A model generated the notes under the pieces. That model was not told the DNA's origin, did no database searches, and saw only the letters and a list, made by a program, of their open reading frames with translations. The translations under genes were made by a program, and so were the position numbers. From Nitzschia sp. DOCU1 (Eukaryota > Bacillariophyta > Bacillariophyceae > Bacillariales > Bacillariaceae), in assembly GCA_951394045.1 (NCBI GenBank), contig OX595986.1, positions 1,612,001 to 1,676,000 of the forward strand: a stretch of DNA of 64,000 nucleotides. The letters are read 5' to 3'. Positions within the stretch are counted from its first letter, which is position 1. Every line of letters begins with the position of its first letter. This document shows, in pieces, positions 1-11,348 of this stretch.

Positions 1-480
1 GGCCAGCTGGCAATTCTTGAGCTGAGAGAGCGCATGTCGGAGCTCCGAGGCTTGGATCTTCGACGAAGACTTGAGGGTCTCGATCTGCTTCGATGACTCA
101 AGCTGGAGCTTGACGTAGCTGGCCTGTGCTTGGCCAACCTCCTTCTGGCGTCGTGCCTCGGCTCTAGCACGTGCAGCGTCCAGTTTGGCCTCGGCTTTGC
201 TCTCCTGGATCTCCAAACATCCTTTCAGCTTCTTAATCTCTGAATCTTTCTTCTCACAAGCCGCCTCCCGACGGCTGAGAGCGAACGTAGATGCGGTCCG
301 ATGCTGGCGTAGTTGGTCTTGAAGCCTGCGGAGTCTTGCCCTAAGTCCTTCTATGACTCGAATGCAAGGGCTGCCAGCAGGACAGGCAGGTGCATCCACA
401 TGTTGTTCCTCATCATTTTCGTTATGGGCCGGCTCCTCATTAGGGCCGTTGGGGTCTTGTTCGTCTTGGTTATTCATCAT
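1..480 (-). CDS. Partial coiled-coil protein (5' part of gene)
   Basis: The minus strand reads open from an ATG-ATG pair at 480-475 to the window edge: 160 codons without a stop. The gene's 3' end lies outside the window. The first 30 residues are acidic and rich in N, D and E. After a Cys/Pro patch (PACPAGSPC) the chain becomes strongly helical and charged with heptad-like spacing (IRVIEGLRARLRRLQDQL, then long K/E/A/Q runs), which indicates a coiled coil. A TATA-like TATATAA on the same strand lies about 75 bp upstream of the ATG. No family is recognised. It could be a structural or scaffold protein, or the gag-like part of an unseen element. Reality as a gene is likely but its identity is unknown. 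Confidence 0.55.
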   Translation of the reverse strand, partial: MMNNQDEQDPNGPNEEPAHNENDEEQHVDAPACPAGSPCIRVIEGLRARLRRLQDQLRQHRTASTFALSRREAACEKKDSEIKKLKGCLEIQESKAEAKLDAARARAEARRQKEVGQAQASYVKLQLESSKQIETLKSSSKIQASELRHALSQLKNCQLA

Positions 481-500
481 CGTCGCCAATTTTGTGATAG

Positions 501-933
501 CTAAACGGAAAACTAGAGCCGACGTTCAATTTTCTACTATAGTCTACGGGACTTATATACGCATTGGACCGTGATTTTCCCTCCAATCCGAAGCTTGCCC
601 GGCGATCTGGCGATCGAAAAGATTTCGGCTTCGGGTCATGTCGGGGGAAAAATAAAAAAAAGTTTTTCCGTTTCCGGAAAGATTGGAACCATAATAAAGG
701 CGATGCCATCATCATCGGATGCACGTCATCGATTCCAGTCCCGTTTGAGTCTCGAAGCCCAATGGAATGATCGAATGAATCAAAAATCCAAAAAAGATCT
801 TCCCCCTCGTCGCCCCCACCCACGAAAATGGATCTCCAGATGTCTTCTGTTATATCATTGCCATCACCTTTGAACTCTTTCGTTCCTTTGCTTCTACTCA
901 TTTTCCACTATTCCATTTCATCCCAGCATACTC
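501..933. other. Intergenic region between divergent genes
   Basis: This gap separates the minus-strand coiled-coil gene from the plus-strand GILT-like gene. Apart from the TATA-like site at 553-559 no gene is supported. A 143-codon minus-strand frame here has a random-looking composition and no domain. An upstream exon of the GILT-like gene could be hidden here. Confidence 0.4.
553..559 (-). promoter_or_regulatory. Candidate TATA box for the left-edge coiled-coil gene
   Basis: The minus strand reads TATATAA here, 73 bp upstream of the first ATG of the partial coiled-coil CDS. The spacing fits a eukaryotic core promoter, but there is no expression evidence. Confidence 0.35.
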
Positions 934-1686
934 ATGTTCTTGGAGGCAGCCCTCGCCATGATGGCCACTACGACTACATTGTGGCATGATGGTCCTCCAC
1001 CAGCACCTCCAAGGCCCATCAGTGTCGATGTCATGGCCGAAAGTCTCTGCATTGATTGTCAACGTTTCTTTACCAAGAGTCTGTTGCCTACCTATCGTAC
1101 CTTGGGTCCGTCCGTCATGAATTTGCGTGTGGTACCCTATGGAAATTCTCGCATGGACCCCGATCAGAAAACAGTCACATGCCAGCATGGCGAGGCGGAA
1201 TGTGATGCCAATGTCTGGGAGCAATGTGCTGTCGATCAATATCCTCCCACTGTCTACATGGACTTTTTTGAGTGTTTGGAAAGTGGGGTGCTACCCATGG
1301 GACATCGCGATGAACGCTTTGACGAATCCGTCTTTGAGCAATGTGCTGCTGCTACTACCACTGCCGCGAGTAAAAAGAAGGTAACGAGTGCTGCTGACAA
1401 AAATCCCAGTACTCACCTTCGAGCGACAGCAGCTACTGTTGCTGATAATACCAGCAGCATGGATTTTGCCAAGCTCAAGGCTTGCCACGATAATCCCGAT
1501 ACAGCCTGGTCCATGCAAGAAAAATATGCCAAGCTCACTCCTGCCGACCACACTTATGTTCCGTGGGTGTTGGTAGACCATCAATTGATCGATGTGGATC
1601 AGCAAGATTTATTGCAAGCTGTATGTCAAGCTTATACTTCCAAGGGAGGGTCGCACCCGGCGTGTGCATCCTCTAGTGAAAAGTAG
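934..1686 (+). CDS. GILT-like thiol reductase
   Basis: The 250-residue product resembles gamma-interferon-inducible lysosomal thiol reductases, which reduce protein disulfides in acidic endolysosomal or secretory compartments. The CxxC active site is at residues 39-42 (CIDC). The GILT signature C-Q-H-G-x2-E-C-x2-N-x4-C is complete at about 83-98 (CQHGEAECDANVWEQC). A YVPWVLV segment near residue 208 matches the conserved GILT C-terminal motif. A low-complexity Ala/Thr/Lys insert lies near 135-160. ATG 934 is the first in the open frame, since a TGA lies about 60 nt upstream. The N-terminus before CIDC is short and lacks a good signal peptide, so a signal-encoding 5' exon may be missing. The family call is secure; the start is uncertain. 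Confidence 0.82.
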   Translation: MFLEAALAMMATTTTLWHDGPPPAPPRPISVDVMAESLCIDCQRFFTKSLLPTYRTLGPSVMNLRVVPYGNSRMDPDQKTVTCQHGEAECDANVWEQCAVDQYPPTVYMDFFECLESGVLPMGHRDERFDESVFEQCAAATTTAASKKKVTSAADKNPSTHLRATAATVADNTSSMDFAKLKACHDNPDTAWSMQEKYAKLTPADHTYVPWVLVDHQLIDVDQQDLLQAVCQAYTSKGGSHPACASSSEK

Positions 1687-2411
1687 TAGGTGCCTTGGAT
1701 CAAAACCTGCTCCAGTGAATATTCTGGTTCTTGGCGGAGCTACTAGGCATTGCAAGCTATCTTCAATTAAATAGGAACTAAGGAAGGCATCGTCAAGTTA
1801 CTCTACGAAACGAGAGTTGTGGTCTGTGACTGCTACTGCTGCTGGCAGCAGATCTAGTTTGATCCACTACTACAGGCCAGCCGCTATGATGCTCCTTCGT
1901 GGATGGCCTCGCCAACCAAACAAGAGTTCGAGTTTGCCGAAGCGGCGGGGCATATATTTTGGAGTGCTCGCGTGCCTGCGATCCACGACTTGAGTGAGTT
2001 CCGGTCCCACTTTTGCTGGTAATCGGATGGCGGGTCCCAATCCGTACTGAATTCTACGTGATTCCTCGTGGAAAAGACGCACGAAACCCGCCGTATCTGC
2101 GACGACTCACTCCCAACTGCTAGCAAGATCCACGGTTTTTCCCACCATCATTCGTTCTTGATCTTGAACGCTGTCGGTGCAGAGTATTCTTCATTCCGAC
2201 CAAGATCACTCTCACTTTGTCATTACCCAGCAGACAACAAAACGACAATTGATTTCTCATTAACCCAACCAAGCCTTTGGATTAGACCTCCATTGCCAAG
2301 CTATTACTGATATCTTTCAATCGCTGCTTGGCCACACTACCGTTTTGCGACCACCACCGACACTTTCAACTTCCGAGTAAAGTCAGTCAGTCCCCCACGC
2401 CCACAAAAACA
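1687..2411. other. Intergenic region
   Basis: This is the gap between two plus-strand genes and presumably holds the promoter of the MORN gene. Small frames of 70-80 codons on both strands show no recognisable domain. The frame of the next gene extends back to a TTG at 2328, but the first ATG is at 2412. Confidence 0.4.
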
Positions 2412-4540
2412 ATGAAACCCGTCGTTTCATACCCCACCATGATGCCCGTCAATCTGATTGATACGCACAAGCAGTTGCAAGAAGAATGGAACAAGGTGCA
2501 TGTAGCGCAACAGCGTTTATCGCTTCAACAAGAACGTTTGCAATTGGATCAGGCCATGTGGAAAGAAGAAAAGCGGAATTGGAAGCGTTCGCAAAAACTG
2601 GCGCAACAATCCAAGGCAGCCACAGCCGCAGCAACTGTGAGTACTAGTAGCGGAACTGGTGGAGATGAGGACCACTCGATCAACAGCATGGCCTCTGGTG
2701 CGATTCCATTGTCCATGTCCGCTACTCCTAGTACTGGTGCTTACCATCCTGGCAGTACCAGTACTCACAATGCCAGCAATAATAACAACAACAACACGAT
2801 GCATCGTCAGAATCATCGCTTACAAGATCAACTTTCTCAAGCTCACGCGCAATTGCGTCAACAAGAAGAAGAGTGGCAAGCCTTGCAATCCTCGACCCAG
2901 TCGGAAATTTATACCTTGCAAGAAGAGTTGCAGGCCATGCAACGATCGTTAGCTACCATGTCGGTAGAAAAAGACAAGCTCTTGGATCAACGCAAGGACT
3001 TGGAGTCAAAGTTGCAAGAGCAAGAGGAAAAGATTGCTTTACAGCAAACTGCTACAAATGCCCACGCTTCGTCGTCGTGTTCATCGTCGTCGTCGTCTTC
3101 GTTGCATGGTTGCCACAAGTGTGCCGATCGACAAATTGAACTGCAAGAACTTCAAGATGATTTGCAACATATGAAATTAGCGTATACTCAGGCACAAGCT
3201 CGCAATGCTCAACTCGTACGGGAACATCAAGTGCAAACCAACACTCGGACTCAGGAACAATCTCTCCAAGTCGTCGAATTGGAAGAAACTGTTACGCGAT
3301 TGCAACAAGAACTCTCCACTTTGGAATCCGAATTGCAACTAGTGCGGGAAGATTCTACATTGAATCATAATACTGATGATGACGATGATCATTGGAGACG
3401 TAAGGCGGAAAGGCTTCAAACCAAGCTCGAGGAGCAGACGCAACAATTGCAAGATTATCAATTGATTGTTCCACGCCACAAGTTGTTGTTGGAGCAAGCC
3501 ACTGCCAAACAAGAACGATATCTCATCAAGATTCAAGAATTAGAGTCTCAGCTAGACCAAAAGGAGGCGTTGTTGGAAGGATTGGAAACTTCCAAGGATG
3601 CCTTGGAACAAAAGAATACAACTCTCGAGGCTTTATTAGAAGGATTGAAAACTCTCGAGGAAGAGCACCGACAATTGCTGCTGGATCAGCAGCAATCCTA
3701 CCACACGGTATCCTCGGAATCGCCCGAGGAACTTGTAGAACGTTTCCATTCTTCGCAGTCGTCCAGAGATGCCGTTGTGTCTGTCCTAGACATTGTCATT
3801 CCTTTGGATGGTTCTTCCAGTGGCCGCAAAAAGCTCACTCGAGACGGTGGAAAGCACGTGGTCGAGTGGGAATGGACCAGTCCTACTGGTTTGTTTGGCA
3901 TGTACACTGGGTGGTTGGATTTGACAGGCAATCCTCATGGACACGGAACTCTACGTATTGACGACGGGTCCATTTATGATGGGGAATGGAAACGGGGATT
4001 GAGAGATGGTAAGTCTTGGTTGTGGTCATGGTGGAAAAACATTGCAGGACCTAGACTGATAACATTCTATCTGTTATGGTTCTCATTTCCAGGGCACGGT
4101 GTCTACACATCTATTGATGGGGATTTGTACCGAGGTTCGTGGAAGCAAGACAAATACCATGGTCGAGGTGTCTATGTCTGGCCTGATGGTCAAATGTACA
4201 CTGGGGATTACCATAACGGTGTCCGACAAGGCAAAGGGTATGTCTTTTTTCTCATCGGTTTGCTTGTTTGTTTGCTTTTGCCGTGGCAACAAGATCTCAT
4301 TCCCATTTTCTCTTATTGCTGTATGTTAGCATTGAAACCTGGCCCCACGGTGCGCGTTACGAGGGTGACTATCTCCAGGATCGACGTCACGGTCAGGGAA
4401 CGTACTGGTATCCTGACGGCCGTTGCTATAGCGGCGAGTACAAAGATGATCGACCCAATGGACAGGGCCGACAAACGGATTCCCAAGGTAGCCTCGAGTA
4501 TGATGGAGAATGGAATCTCGGGGAATTCATCAATGGTTGA
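2412..4540 (+). CDS. Coiled-coil protein with C-terminal MORN repeats
   Basis: The gene has three exons: 2412-4008, 4093-4237 and 4330-4540. The introns are 84 and 92 nt with GTAAGT and GTATGT donors, and the spliced product is 650 residues. Splicing is supported because it restores MORN periodicity across both junctions (GLRDG/HGVY and RQGKG/IETW). Residues about 25-470 are Gln/Glu/Leu-rich coiled coil with Ser- and Asn-rich linkers. The C-terminal 150 residues hold about six MORN units (e.g. DGSIYDGEWKRGLRDGHG and GARYEGDYLQDRRHGQG). MORN repeats typically bind membranes or act as scaffolds in flagella, pellicle and cytokinesis. Intron 1 is a multiple of three with no stop, so its retention would still give an open frame. 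The specific role is unknown. Confidence 0.85.
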
Positions 4541-4599
4541 TAGAAGTAGCAAATTCTTCCATTCATTTTTGTGGTAGACACCCAATAATAATTTCGGCT

Positions 4600-5562
4600 T
4601 CAGACTTCTTTTGGCCCTGCTTCTCGTCGTCTCGGTCGTCGATGGCCGGCCCACGTTGCCACGGCGTACAACCATACCCGATTGTAGCCAGATCGAAACG
4701 ATTCCACAACTCGATCCCCCAATGACCCCCTTGCAAAGTAGTGCGTCCGCCGCCTTGCAGGCGATCCCCCAATATTTGTAGGTAGCAAAAAGTCACCACC
4801 ACCATTCGAAATGGATCGTGACACGTGAAATGTAGGAACCGTCGAGTCCGTGTCGGGAATATCGGTGTAGCCCTTTTTCGATCGTGGCCAGCAGAGTAGA
4901 TTGTATGCATACGCCAGACTAAAGCAGCCCGTGAGAAAGTAGAAAAAGGCAGCTTTGTAGGCATTGGAAGCCGGTAATAATCGGACGGATGGTGAAATCG
5001 AATAAAAGACTTGGGTGCGACTGCTTCCTTCGACGCTCTGAATGTGTTTTGGTAGAGCTCCCGGAATATAAAGTGGTTGACGATCAAATAAGAGGCCGAC
5101 AAACAATAGGAACCCCAGAGCCACAAAGGAATAGACAGCACAAAATTTGGCACAGCAAACTTTGGAAAGTGGTATGCCTGGTTGTTTCGCTCGATTGTGG
5201 AACACTGGCCGTCCCGTTCGTACAAAGACATGATAATTTGAATCGGGGATAAAGGCTGGCGTCAGTGAAGGCAAGTCGGTGCTTTTCAAACCACTCAGAC
5301 TCCTTGGAGCAGGAATAATCGAAGAACCGAACTTGGTAAGGATGGGATCTTGTTGATACTGACTTTGATGCCACGACAGCGGGAAGGATCCGGGAGGAGC
5401 TGGTGGACGCTGAGGGTGATAGTTCAGCGGATTGTACATTGGCACAGCTTGATGGAGGTCCTTGCCGTCAAGGGAATCCCCCTCGGGGGTACCTTCCGAA
5501 GATATCTCCCATGTCCCTGATGACCCCCGGTTCGGCGTTCTTGGGTTTATACGTTGTCTCAT
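4600..5562 (-). CDS. Two-pass membrane protein, unknown function
   Basis: The single-exon product of 320 residues starts at an ATG (MRQRINPRTPNR). The N-terminal 110 residues are Pro/Ser-rich and probably disordered. Two hydrophobic segments follow: about 135-160 (FCAVYSFVALGFLLFVGLLF) and about 205-225 (AAFFYFLTGCFSLAYAYNLL), separated by a loop of about 45 residues. The tail is basic (WAGHRRPRRREAG). It lies convergent with the MORN gene, 59 bp between stop codons. No family is recognised. The composition and the two clear membrane segments make it a probable real gene; an overlapping frame on the same strand is treated as a shadow. Confidence 0.6.
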   Translation of the reverse strand: MRQRINPRTPNRGSSGTWEISSEGTPEGDSLDGKDLHQAVPMYNPLNYHPQRPPAPPGSFPLSWHQSQYQQDPILTKFGSSIIPAPRSLSGLKSTDLPSLTPAFIPDSNYHVFVRTGRPVFHNRAKQPGIPLSKVCCAKFCAVYSFVALGFLLFVGLLFDRQPLYIPGALPKHIQSVEGSSRTQVFYSISPSVRLLPASNAYKAAFFYFLTGCFSLAYAYNLLCWPRSKKGYTDIPDTDSTVPTFHVSRSISNGGGDFLLPTNIGGSPARRRTHYFARGSLGDRVVESFRSGYNRVWLYAVATWAGHRRPRRREAGPKEV

Positions 5563-6241
5563 GGCACCTTCTCAATCTCAACCAGTCACGCCCTTTAGAA
5601 TGGCCTTTTCCCTCTCGGCCAAACAAGGCTGCTTTGCAAGAAACAACGTAGACAATAAATTCACTCTATTGGTGTCACTTGTTTACCAGGAAACCTTCTC
5701 AAGGATGGGGTGTTCATTCCAAGACGATGACACTGATCCCAGACAATGAAAAAAGCATCTCGCTCATGGTCACATTGGTGGGCGGACAAGCACGACTTGC
5801 GTCGGTTGAAAACGTACCTCTCGTACGTAGGTCGTCCGTTCGCTAGAGGGAAAGGACAAATAATCAAAGTGGTCGTACTTCGACTCCAAGGACTTAACAG
5901 TCGTCTGGCTGCCCTCCGAATGACGGACTATTCGCGACGTGATGATGGTTTCCCGTGTCGGCGCAGGCCGAGATCCAGCAAGCCAGCATCGCCGATTTCC
6001 ACCTGCTCCAAAAAAGCCGCAATGGCGTCTCCCTGAAGCATCGCAAACGTTGGACTGAATCAGGCATACTTCTTTCTACTTTACCTGTTTCCACACAAGT
6101 CGCACAAAATTGGTTAACAGGGTGGGTGATCGTCTGGAGTAAATCCGTCTCCTCTACTCTAGTTGGTTGAAGTTGCATCGGCTTTTCTTGACATCAGTGA
6201 TTTGATTGATTGATTCGATTCTTCGTCGGCTGTTCCTAAAC
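5563..6241. other. Intergenic region between divergent genes
   Basis: This is a shared upstream region for the minus-strand membrane protein and the plus-strand kinase. Frames of 70-95 codons on both strands look incidental. No RNA gene or repeat is seen. Confidence 0.4.
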
Positions 6242-9095
6242 ATGGGTTGTGGCGGCAGTACACTTCGGGAGGGGGACAAGGTTGATTTTAAGGAAGTCGA
6301 CAATCTTCGGGCCCAACAGAAACTAAAAGAATTAGCAGCAGCAACTCCTGTTGCCCCGAAACCGTCGGGCAAAATCACGCTGGATGATGTGTCGGCTCCA
6401 TTCAACGGCAACAAGGCGGAACCTGGCACAGCCTTGATTCGAAATGCGCAACCCATTGTGAATAAACTCGTCGACACAGGTCCCAAGCTTGCCAATCAAG
6501 TGTTAGCAGCCGCCAATCTGGCTCGAGGAACTCCAGCTTTAGTGACCAGAGGGGCACATCACCTTAAGAACGTATTTGCGGCTCCGTTGGAAGACATTCA
6601 ATCCTTCCAGGCCCCAGTCTTCTCGAAAACTCACGACGAAAAGACGTTTATTCGAGAATGTCTCAAGAACAATTTCGTCTTTGCAGCCTTGTCCGAAAGA
6701 GAGATTCGAACCATTATTGATGCCTTTGAAGGCATCAAGGCCCAAGTAAATGAAACCATTATTCATCAGGGAGATGTGGGTGATTACTTTTATGTAATTC
6801 GGGAAGGAACGGTCCGATTTGAAGTCAGTGGAAATGTCGTGGGGCATGCGAGCAAGGGCAAGTCGTTTGGTGAATTGTCACTTTTGTATACGAGTCCTCG
6901 CGCGGCGTCAGTCATTGCAGAGAGTCCCACCATGGTATATCGGGTCGACCAGAAAACCTTTCGTTATATTATGCAATCGCAAACGCTCCAAACTGAAAAC
7001 GACAAGAAGGAACTTTTGCAAGGTGTGGTATTTCTGCAAGATCTGGATCCCACCGATATCAACAAATTGGTTCATACCATGACGCCCCGAGTCTTTGAAG
7101 CTGGAGAGTATATTGTCCGCAAGGGAGAAGATGGGGATACCTTTTATGTCATTCAAGAGGGAAAAGTCCGTGTGACAGATATCACTATTGGATCAACAGA
7201 CTATGAAGATCAGACATTAGGACCGGGGGATTACTTTGGAGAACGTGCCTTGGTGACAAAGGAACCACGAACTGCCAATTGTATTGGAAAGACCAACGGC
7301 ATCGCCCTATCGATTGACAAGGATACCTTTGAAAAAGTGGTCGGGAAACTAGCACTACTGACGGTGAAATCGGAAGATCGACGCAAATTGGTAGGTATAA
7401 TGGAGGCCTGGATGAGTGGACTTTACAAACCGTTGTGCTCTAACTCGTTGCGCGCTTGACAGTCGGCCATTCGTTTGTTCCAAATGACACATCTCTCACA
7501 ACCAACATTAGCATCCTTGGCGTCTCAGTTCGTGGACAAGACGTACCGCCCTCGAACTGACGTCTTGACAGAAGGAAGAACCACACAGGCCGCACTTTAC
7601 TTTGTACGTACTGGAAAGGTGGAGGTGAAGAGCTCCAACGGGGAACACAACAATATCATTGACTCCGGTGGCTACTTTGGGGAAGACATGCTAGAACTCG
7701 ATGTGGGTGGTCTGAAAAAGAGTACGGACTATGTAGCCAAGTACACGGTCCGCACGTTAGGAGAAGAAGTCGTTCTGGGAGTCTTGACCATGGAGAAGTG
7801 CCGCCAAATCATTGATACGACAATAATAGGAACTGGAAAGCGAAAGAAGGCGACTGACATTGTCGAGTCCAATATTCCGTTGGACTCTCTAAAACGGCAT
7901 GCAATTTTGGGAGCTGGAACGTTTGGACAAGTTTGGTTGGTTTCGTACGTGTCTTCGACAGGGATACGGCGACCCTATGCTCTCAAAATTCAATCCAAAT
8001 TCGAGCTTGTCCAAAACCATCAAGCAAAGGGCGTCGTCGAAGAAAAAAACATCATGCAGCAACTTCACCATCCTTTTTTGATCAACTTGGTCCAGACATA
8101 CCAAGACGAACAATATGTATACATGCTTCTCGGGTTGGTTCAAGGAGGAGAGCTCTTCAGTTTGCTGCATCAAACCAGTTACGACGGCATTAGCGAAAAG
8201 GACGCCAAATTTTATGCGGCGGGTGTAATTGAAGGTCTATCATTCATGCACCGAAGACATATTTTGTACCGAGATTTGAAGGTGAGAGGTGATGGCAGCA
8301 CTCGGATAAGTTTTCTCCCCCGGCGGAAGTCTCACCACCGCACTTTTTGTCTAGCCTGAGAACGTTTTGATCGACAGTGAAGGATATCCTTGTATTGTCG
8401 ACTTTGGATTCGGTACGTGGAATCTTTGGAGATTGGTAGCATCGTATGTGGTTTCTCACTTTGTTTTTCTTACTTCTTTGCAGCCAAATATGTCACTACC
8501 AAAACGTATACTCTGTAAGTCTCTTGCTGCTTACGGGTCGGATCAATGCTCTGTGCGCGTCGCCATGTGATACTTACGCATCATACCGTTGTTGCTTCCC
8601 ACTTTTAGTTGTGGTACGCCTCTTTACCTTGCTCCAGAAGTTATTCTCAATCGCGGTCACGACAAGGGGGCAGACCATTGGTCGTATGCGGTTTTGATTT
8701 ATGAAATGATCGCAGGGTACACGCCGTTCTACGTGGAAGGGATGGATCAGATAACACTCTTCCGCAATATTTGCAATGGGAAGTACGAATTCCCGCCGGC
8801 GGGTGTCATGTCGATGGAGATAGAAGATCTGCTGCAACGATTTTTCGTCCTGGATCCAGCCAAGCGTCTTGGGTCTCTAGCGCGTGGCATCAATGAAATT
8901 TATGCCCATCAGTGGTTTTCGCAGATTGACTTTGCGGAATTACGACACAAGGAGATCGCAGCACCATGGGTGCCAGAGATCAAAGATCCACTGGATACAT
9001 CCAACTTTGAAAACTGGGACCATCTGGAAGACAAGACACTCAAGAAGGATCCGCCCCTACAACCGCTGGACCAAAGGATATTTCATAACTTCTAA
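6242..9095 (+). CDS. Cyclic-nucleotide-dependent protein kinase, PKG-like
   Basis: There are five exons: 6242-7390, 7463-8281, 8355-8412, 8484-8514 and 8609-9095. Introns are 71-94 nt and the product is 847 residues. The start MGCGGST is a classic N-myristoylation (and possible palmitoylation) site, so membrane attachment is expected. Three tandem cyclic-nucleotide-binding domains follow at about 140-255, 263-375 and 390-500. The first two carry phosphate-binding cassettes (FGELSLLYTSPRAAS, FGERALVTKEPRTAN). The third (FGEDMLELDVGG) lacks the cassette Arg and is probably non-binding. The AGC-type kinase domain (about 527-795) has GAGTFGQ, YALKIQ, YRDLKPEN, DFGFAKY and CGTPLYLAPEVI. The Ser after RAA in domain 1 is a residue associated with cGMP preference. 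Splicing across the RDLK/PEN and DFGFA junctions is required to give intact kinase motifs. Confidence 0.9.
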
Positions 9096-9172
9096 AGTAG
9101 GCCTAGAATTAGAGAAGGTGTCCCATGCTTCTAGCGGGTGCGACATAGCTCTTCGCCTTGATGCGCTCCGCA

Positions 9173-10947
9173 CTATCTTCCGGCGATCACAGCATCCTTT
9201 ATTTGGATCAAAACCACACAGAAGGAAAAGCTTGCAAAGGCGAGAACAGGGTAGCAGAGGAATGTGTTGGAATACCAACCCTCGTAGATCGTCTTCTCGC
9301 TGAACCATCTTCGACTTTTCAGTTGCAGCATCGAAGGCGCAAGGAAGGCCACATGAATCCCTGCAACCCCTGCGAGCAAGAAAGAAAAGGACAGATCGGT
9401 GGCCAACATGGATCCAAATAAGGGAGGAATCGCAGCCACCAGCCTCCAGCATATTGACGCGACTTTGCTGGACAACTGCAAGGCATTCTTGCGGTCGTTG
9501 ATCGACAATTCGTTGTATGGGTCACTGGATGATGCTGATGATCCTAGTCTAAAATCTCTTTCGTGCCAAATGGCCTTCCACCGCACTATTCGTTTGGCGA
9601 AATTCTTTATGAACTTGGGTCCCGACGCTGCATAGAGATTGTTCCCCAAAGTATTTGCAATCAGTGGGAACACGCTTATGGTGTCCAATGCCGGAAAAAC
9701 AACCACCACTCTAGAGAGGACCCGTAAGAATAGGAAGAGCCATCGCGGTATTGATGTTGGATCAAGGCCGAATATGAAATCAGCAAAGTTGAGGTTGATT
9801 GATGATCTCGTTTTCGCTCCAAAGTAGGACGCCGCAGATATACCGAGCAAGACGTAGAAGCTGGACGTAGTCAATAGAGATGCAGCAAATGTACGCTTTG
9901 ATGAAAATGAGCGAAAGTGAGTCCCAAGGTGGGCAACTAGAATCGAGGCATCCCCTCGGAACTTACTGGCGCCTTCCGCAGTTGATTGGGCTGGTCATTC
10001 AGCGGCCTAAGAAGGCCAGGAATGGAATGCTGAAACAGTTGGGAGAACATACATGTAGAAAATGCCACACCAAAGCCTTCAAAACATGCTGTATAGCTCA
10101 AATCACAGCCCCTCTTTTCCGCAGACGCAAAGAACGGTGGGCTATCTCGGATGCTGTTCGATTCATCTACAAATAACGCAAACATCGACCCAAAGACAAC
10201 AACTGCTATGGCAATGAACCTGACGGCCGCCATGAGCGACTGCATGCCGAGTTGCTCTTCCAGATCCATGCACGAAAGTGGTATAACCATCGAGCCAAAA
10301 ATCAGTTGAGGGAGGCCAATCAAAAGTCCGTTGCCAGGCAGGACGGCTGCAATGGCTCCACAAAATACTTGACTGTAGGCAAGAAGGCCAATGTACATGA
10401 GTGCCATTAGCGACACTTGATAGACCAGCTTTTGGAAACCTCCGAGATAGAAGTGAACCAGGTCAATGACCTCATATCGACCTTCTTCGACTGTGTGGGT
10501 GCCCGAATGACTAACCAAAGACGATCGTTCCGAATCTAGCTCAGTTTTGCGTTTGATTTGCTGTTCGAAACGGGCCCCAGTTTCTGCCACCCACATAACC
10601 GTTAAATAGCTGAAAAGAGTGATCACCGAGAGGATAGCAAAGCAGAGGATGAAGCCAGCCCTGGCAAATGCATATGGTATGCCCAGGCACCCCACGCCCA
10701 GGATGTAGTTGATCGACAAGTAGTAGACGGCACGGAGAGAATAGGCAGACCCAGCCTCCTCGCCTGATGGCAGGTCTAGCAGTCGGTGGCCATCGGAGAG
10801 ACTTTCTTGCACCTCGGTTGTTTCGTGATGATGATAGACTCTGCTGACTAGACGCGTTAACCGTGACGTCGTTTGTTTCTGATCCATCAGCTGGGGGATA
10901 ATGAGATCTTCGCTGCCATCTTCCACAAAGACACTCGTCCAGTCCAT
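9173..10947 (-). CDS. Amino acid/auxin permease-family (AAAP) transporter
   Basis: There are two exons on the minus strand: 10947-9967 and 9895-9173. The 71-nt intron has a GTAAGT donor, and the product is 567 residues. The core contains many hydrophobic spans starting with the AAAP first-helix signature (INYILGVGCLGIPYAFARAG). Spliced sequence continues as QLRKAP/RTFAASLLTTSSFYVLLG, matching the family's transition into the helix after the Pro-rich loop, so the two frames are one gene. A long loop after the third helix is polar (EQQIKRKTELDSERSS). The family moves amino acids with protons across plasma or vacuolar membranes. The substrate cannot be read from the sequence. The stop lies 78 bp from the convergent kinase stop. 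The acceptor (CAAAG/CGT) is not pyrimidine-rich and should be checked. Confidence 0.8.
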
Positions 10948-11348
10948 GATATCCTTTTCTCGTAGGTTCCGGTGTCACTCGGATTTGCTACAATCAGGGT
11001 AGCCTTTGTTGGACGCCAGCGTTTGTTGAATAGGTGTTGCAATTGCATAAAGTTTGGAAGATTTCAATGATGGATGAGAGAGGATCTGATGTGAACCCAT
11101 CTTCTCCGCGCCGATCCCACTTATTTTTTGCCAAGAAATCGGCGCGCGCTGATGGGTTCGTTTAATCATATTGTTCGATCGCGCGGTATTCTGCATGAAT
11201 TCGGTCCAAGTATTCGAATAGCGCGCTAATAGCAAATTCAAGAAATTCCTGATGCTTCCGTCAAGAATGAACTACTCTTCACTTTTCTAGTGGCGGAGAG
11301 GGGAATGATCCAGAACTTCGAACAAAATCTCTCTAAAGAATTCAAAAT
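10948..11348. other. Intergenic region
   Basis: This gap lies between two minus-strand genes: downstream of the DUF6824 gene and upstream of the transporter. An 88-codon minus-strand frame has no recognisable domain. No repeat or RNA gene is seen. Confidence 0.35.

Noticed and set aside
470..901. 143-codon minus-strand frame upstream of the GILT-like gene
   Set aside because: Biased, low-information composition, no domain, and it overlaps the better-supported coiled-coil frame at its end.
4563..5231. 222-codon minus-strand frame
   Set aside because: It overlaps the 320-residue membrane protein in another phase and lacks its clear hydrophobic segments and orderly composition; treated as a shadow.
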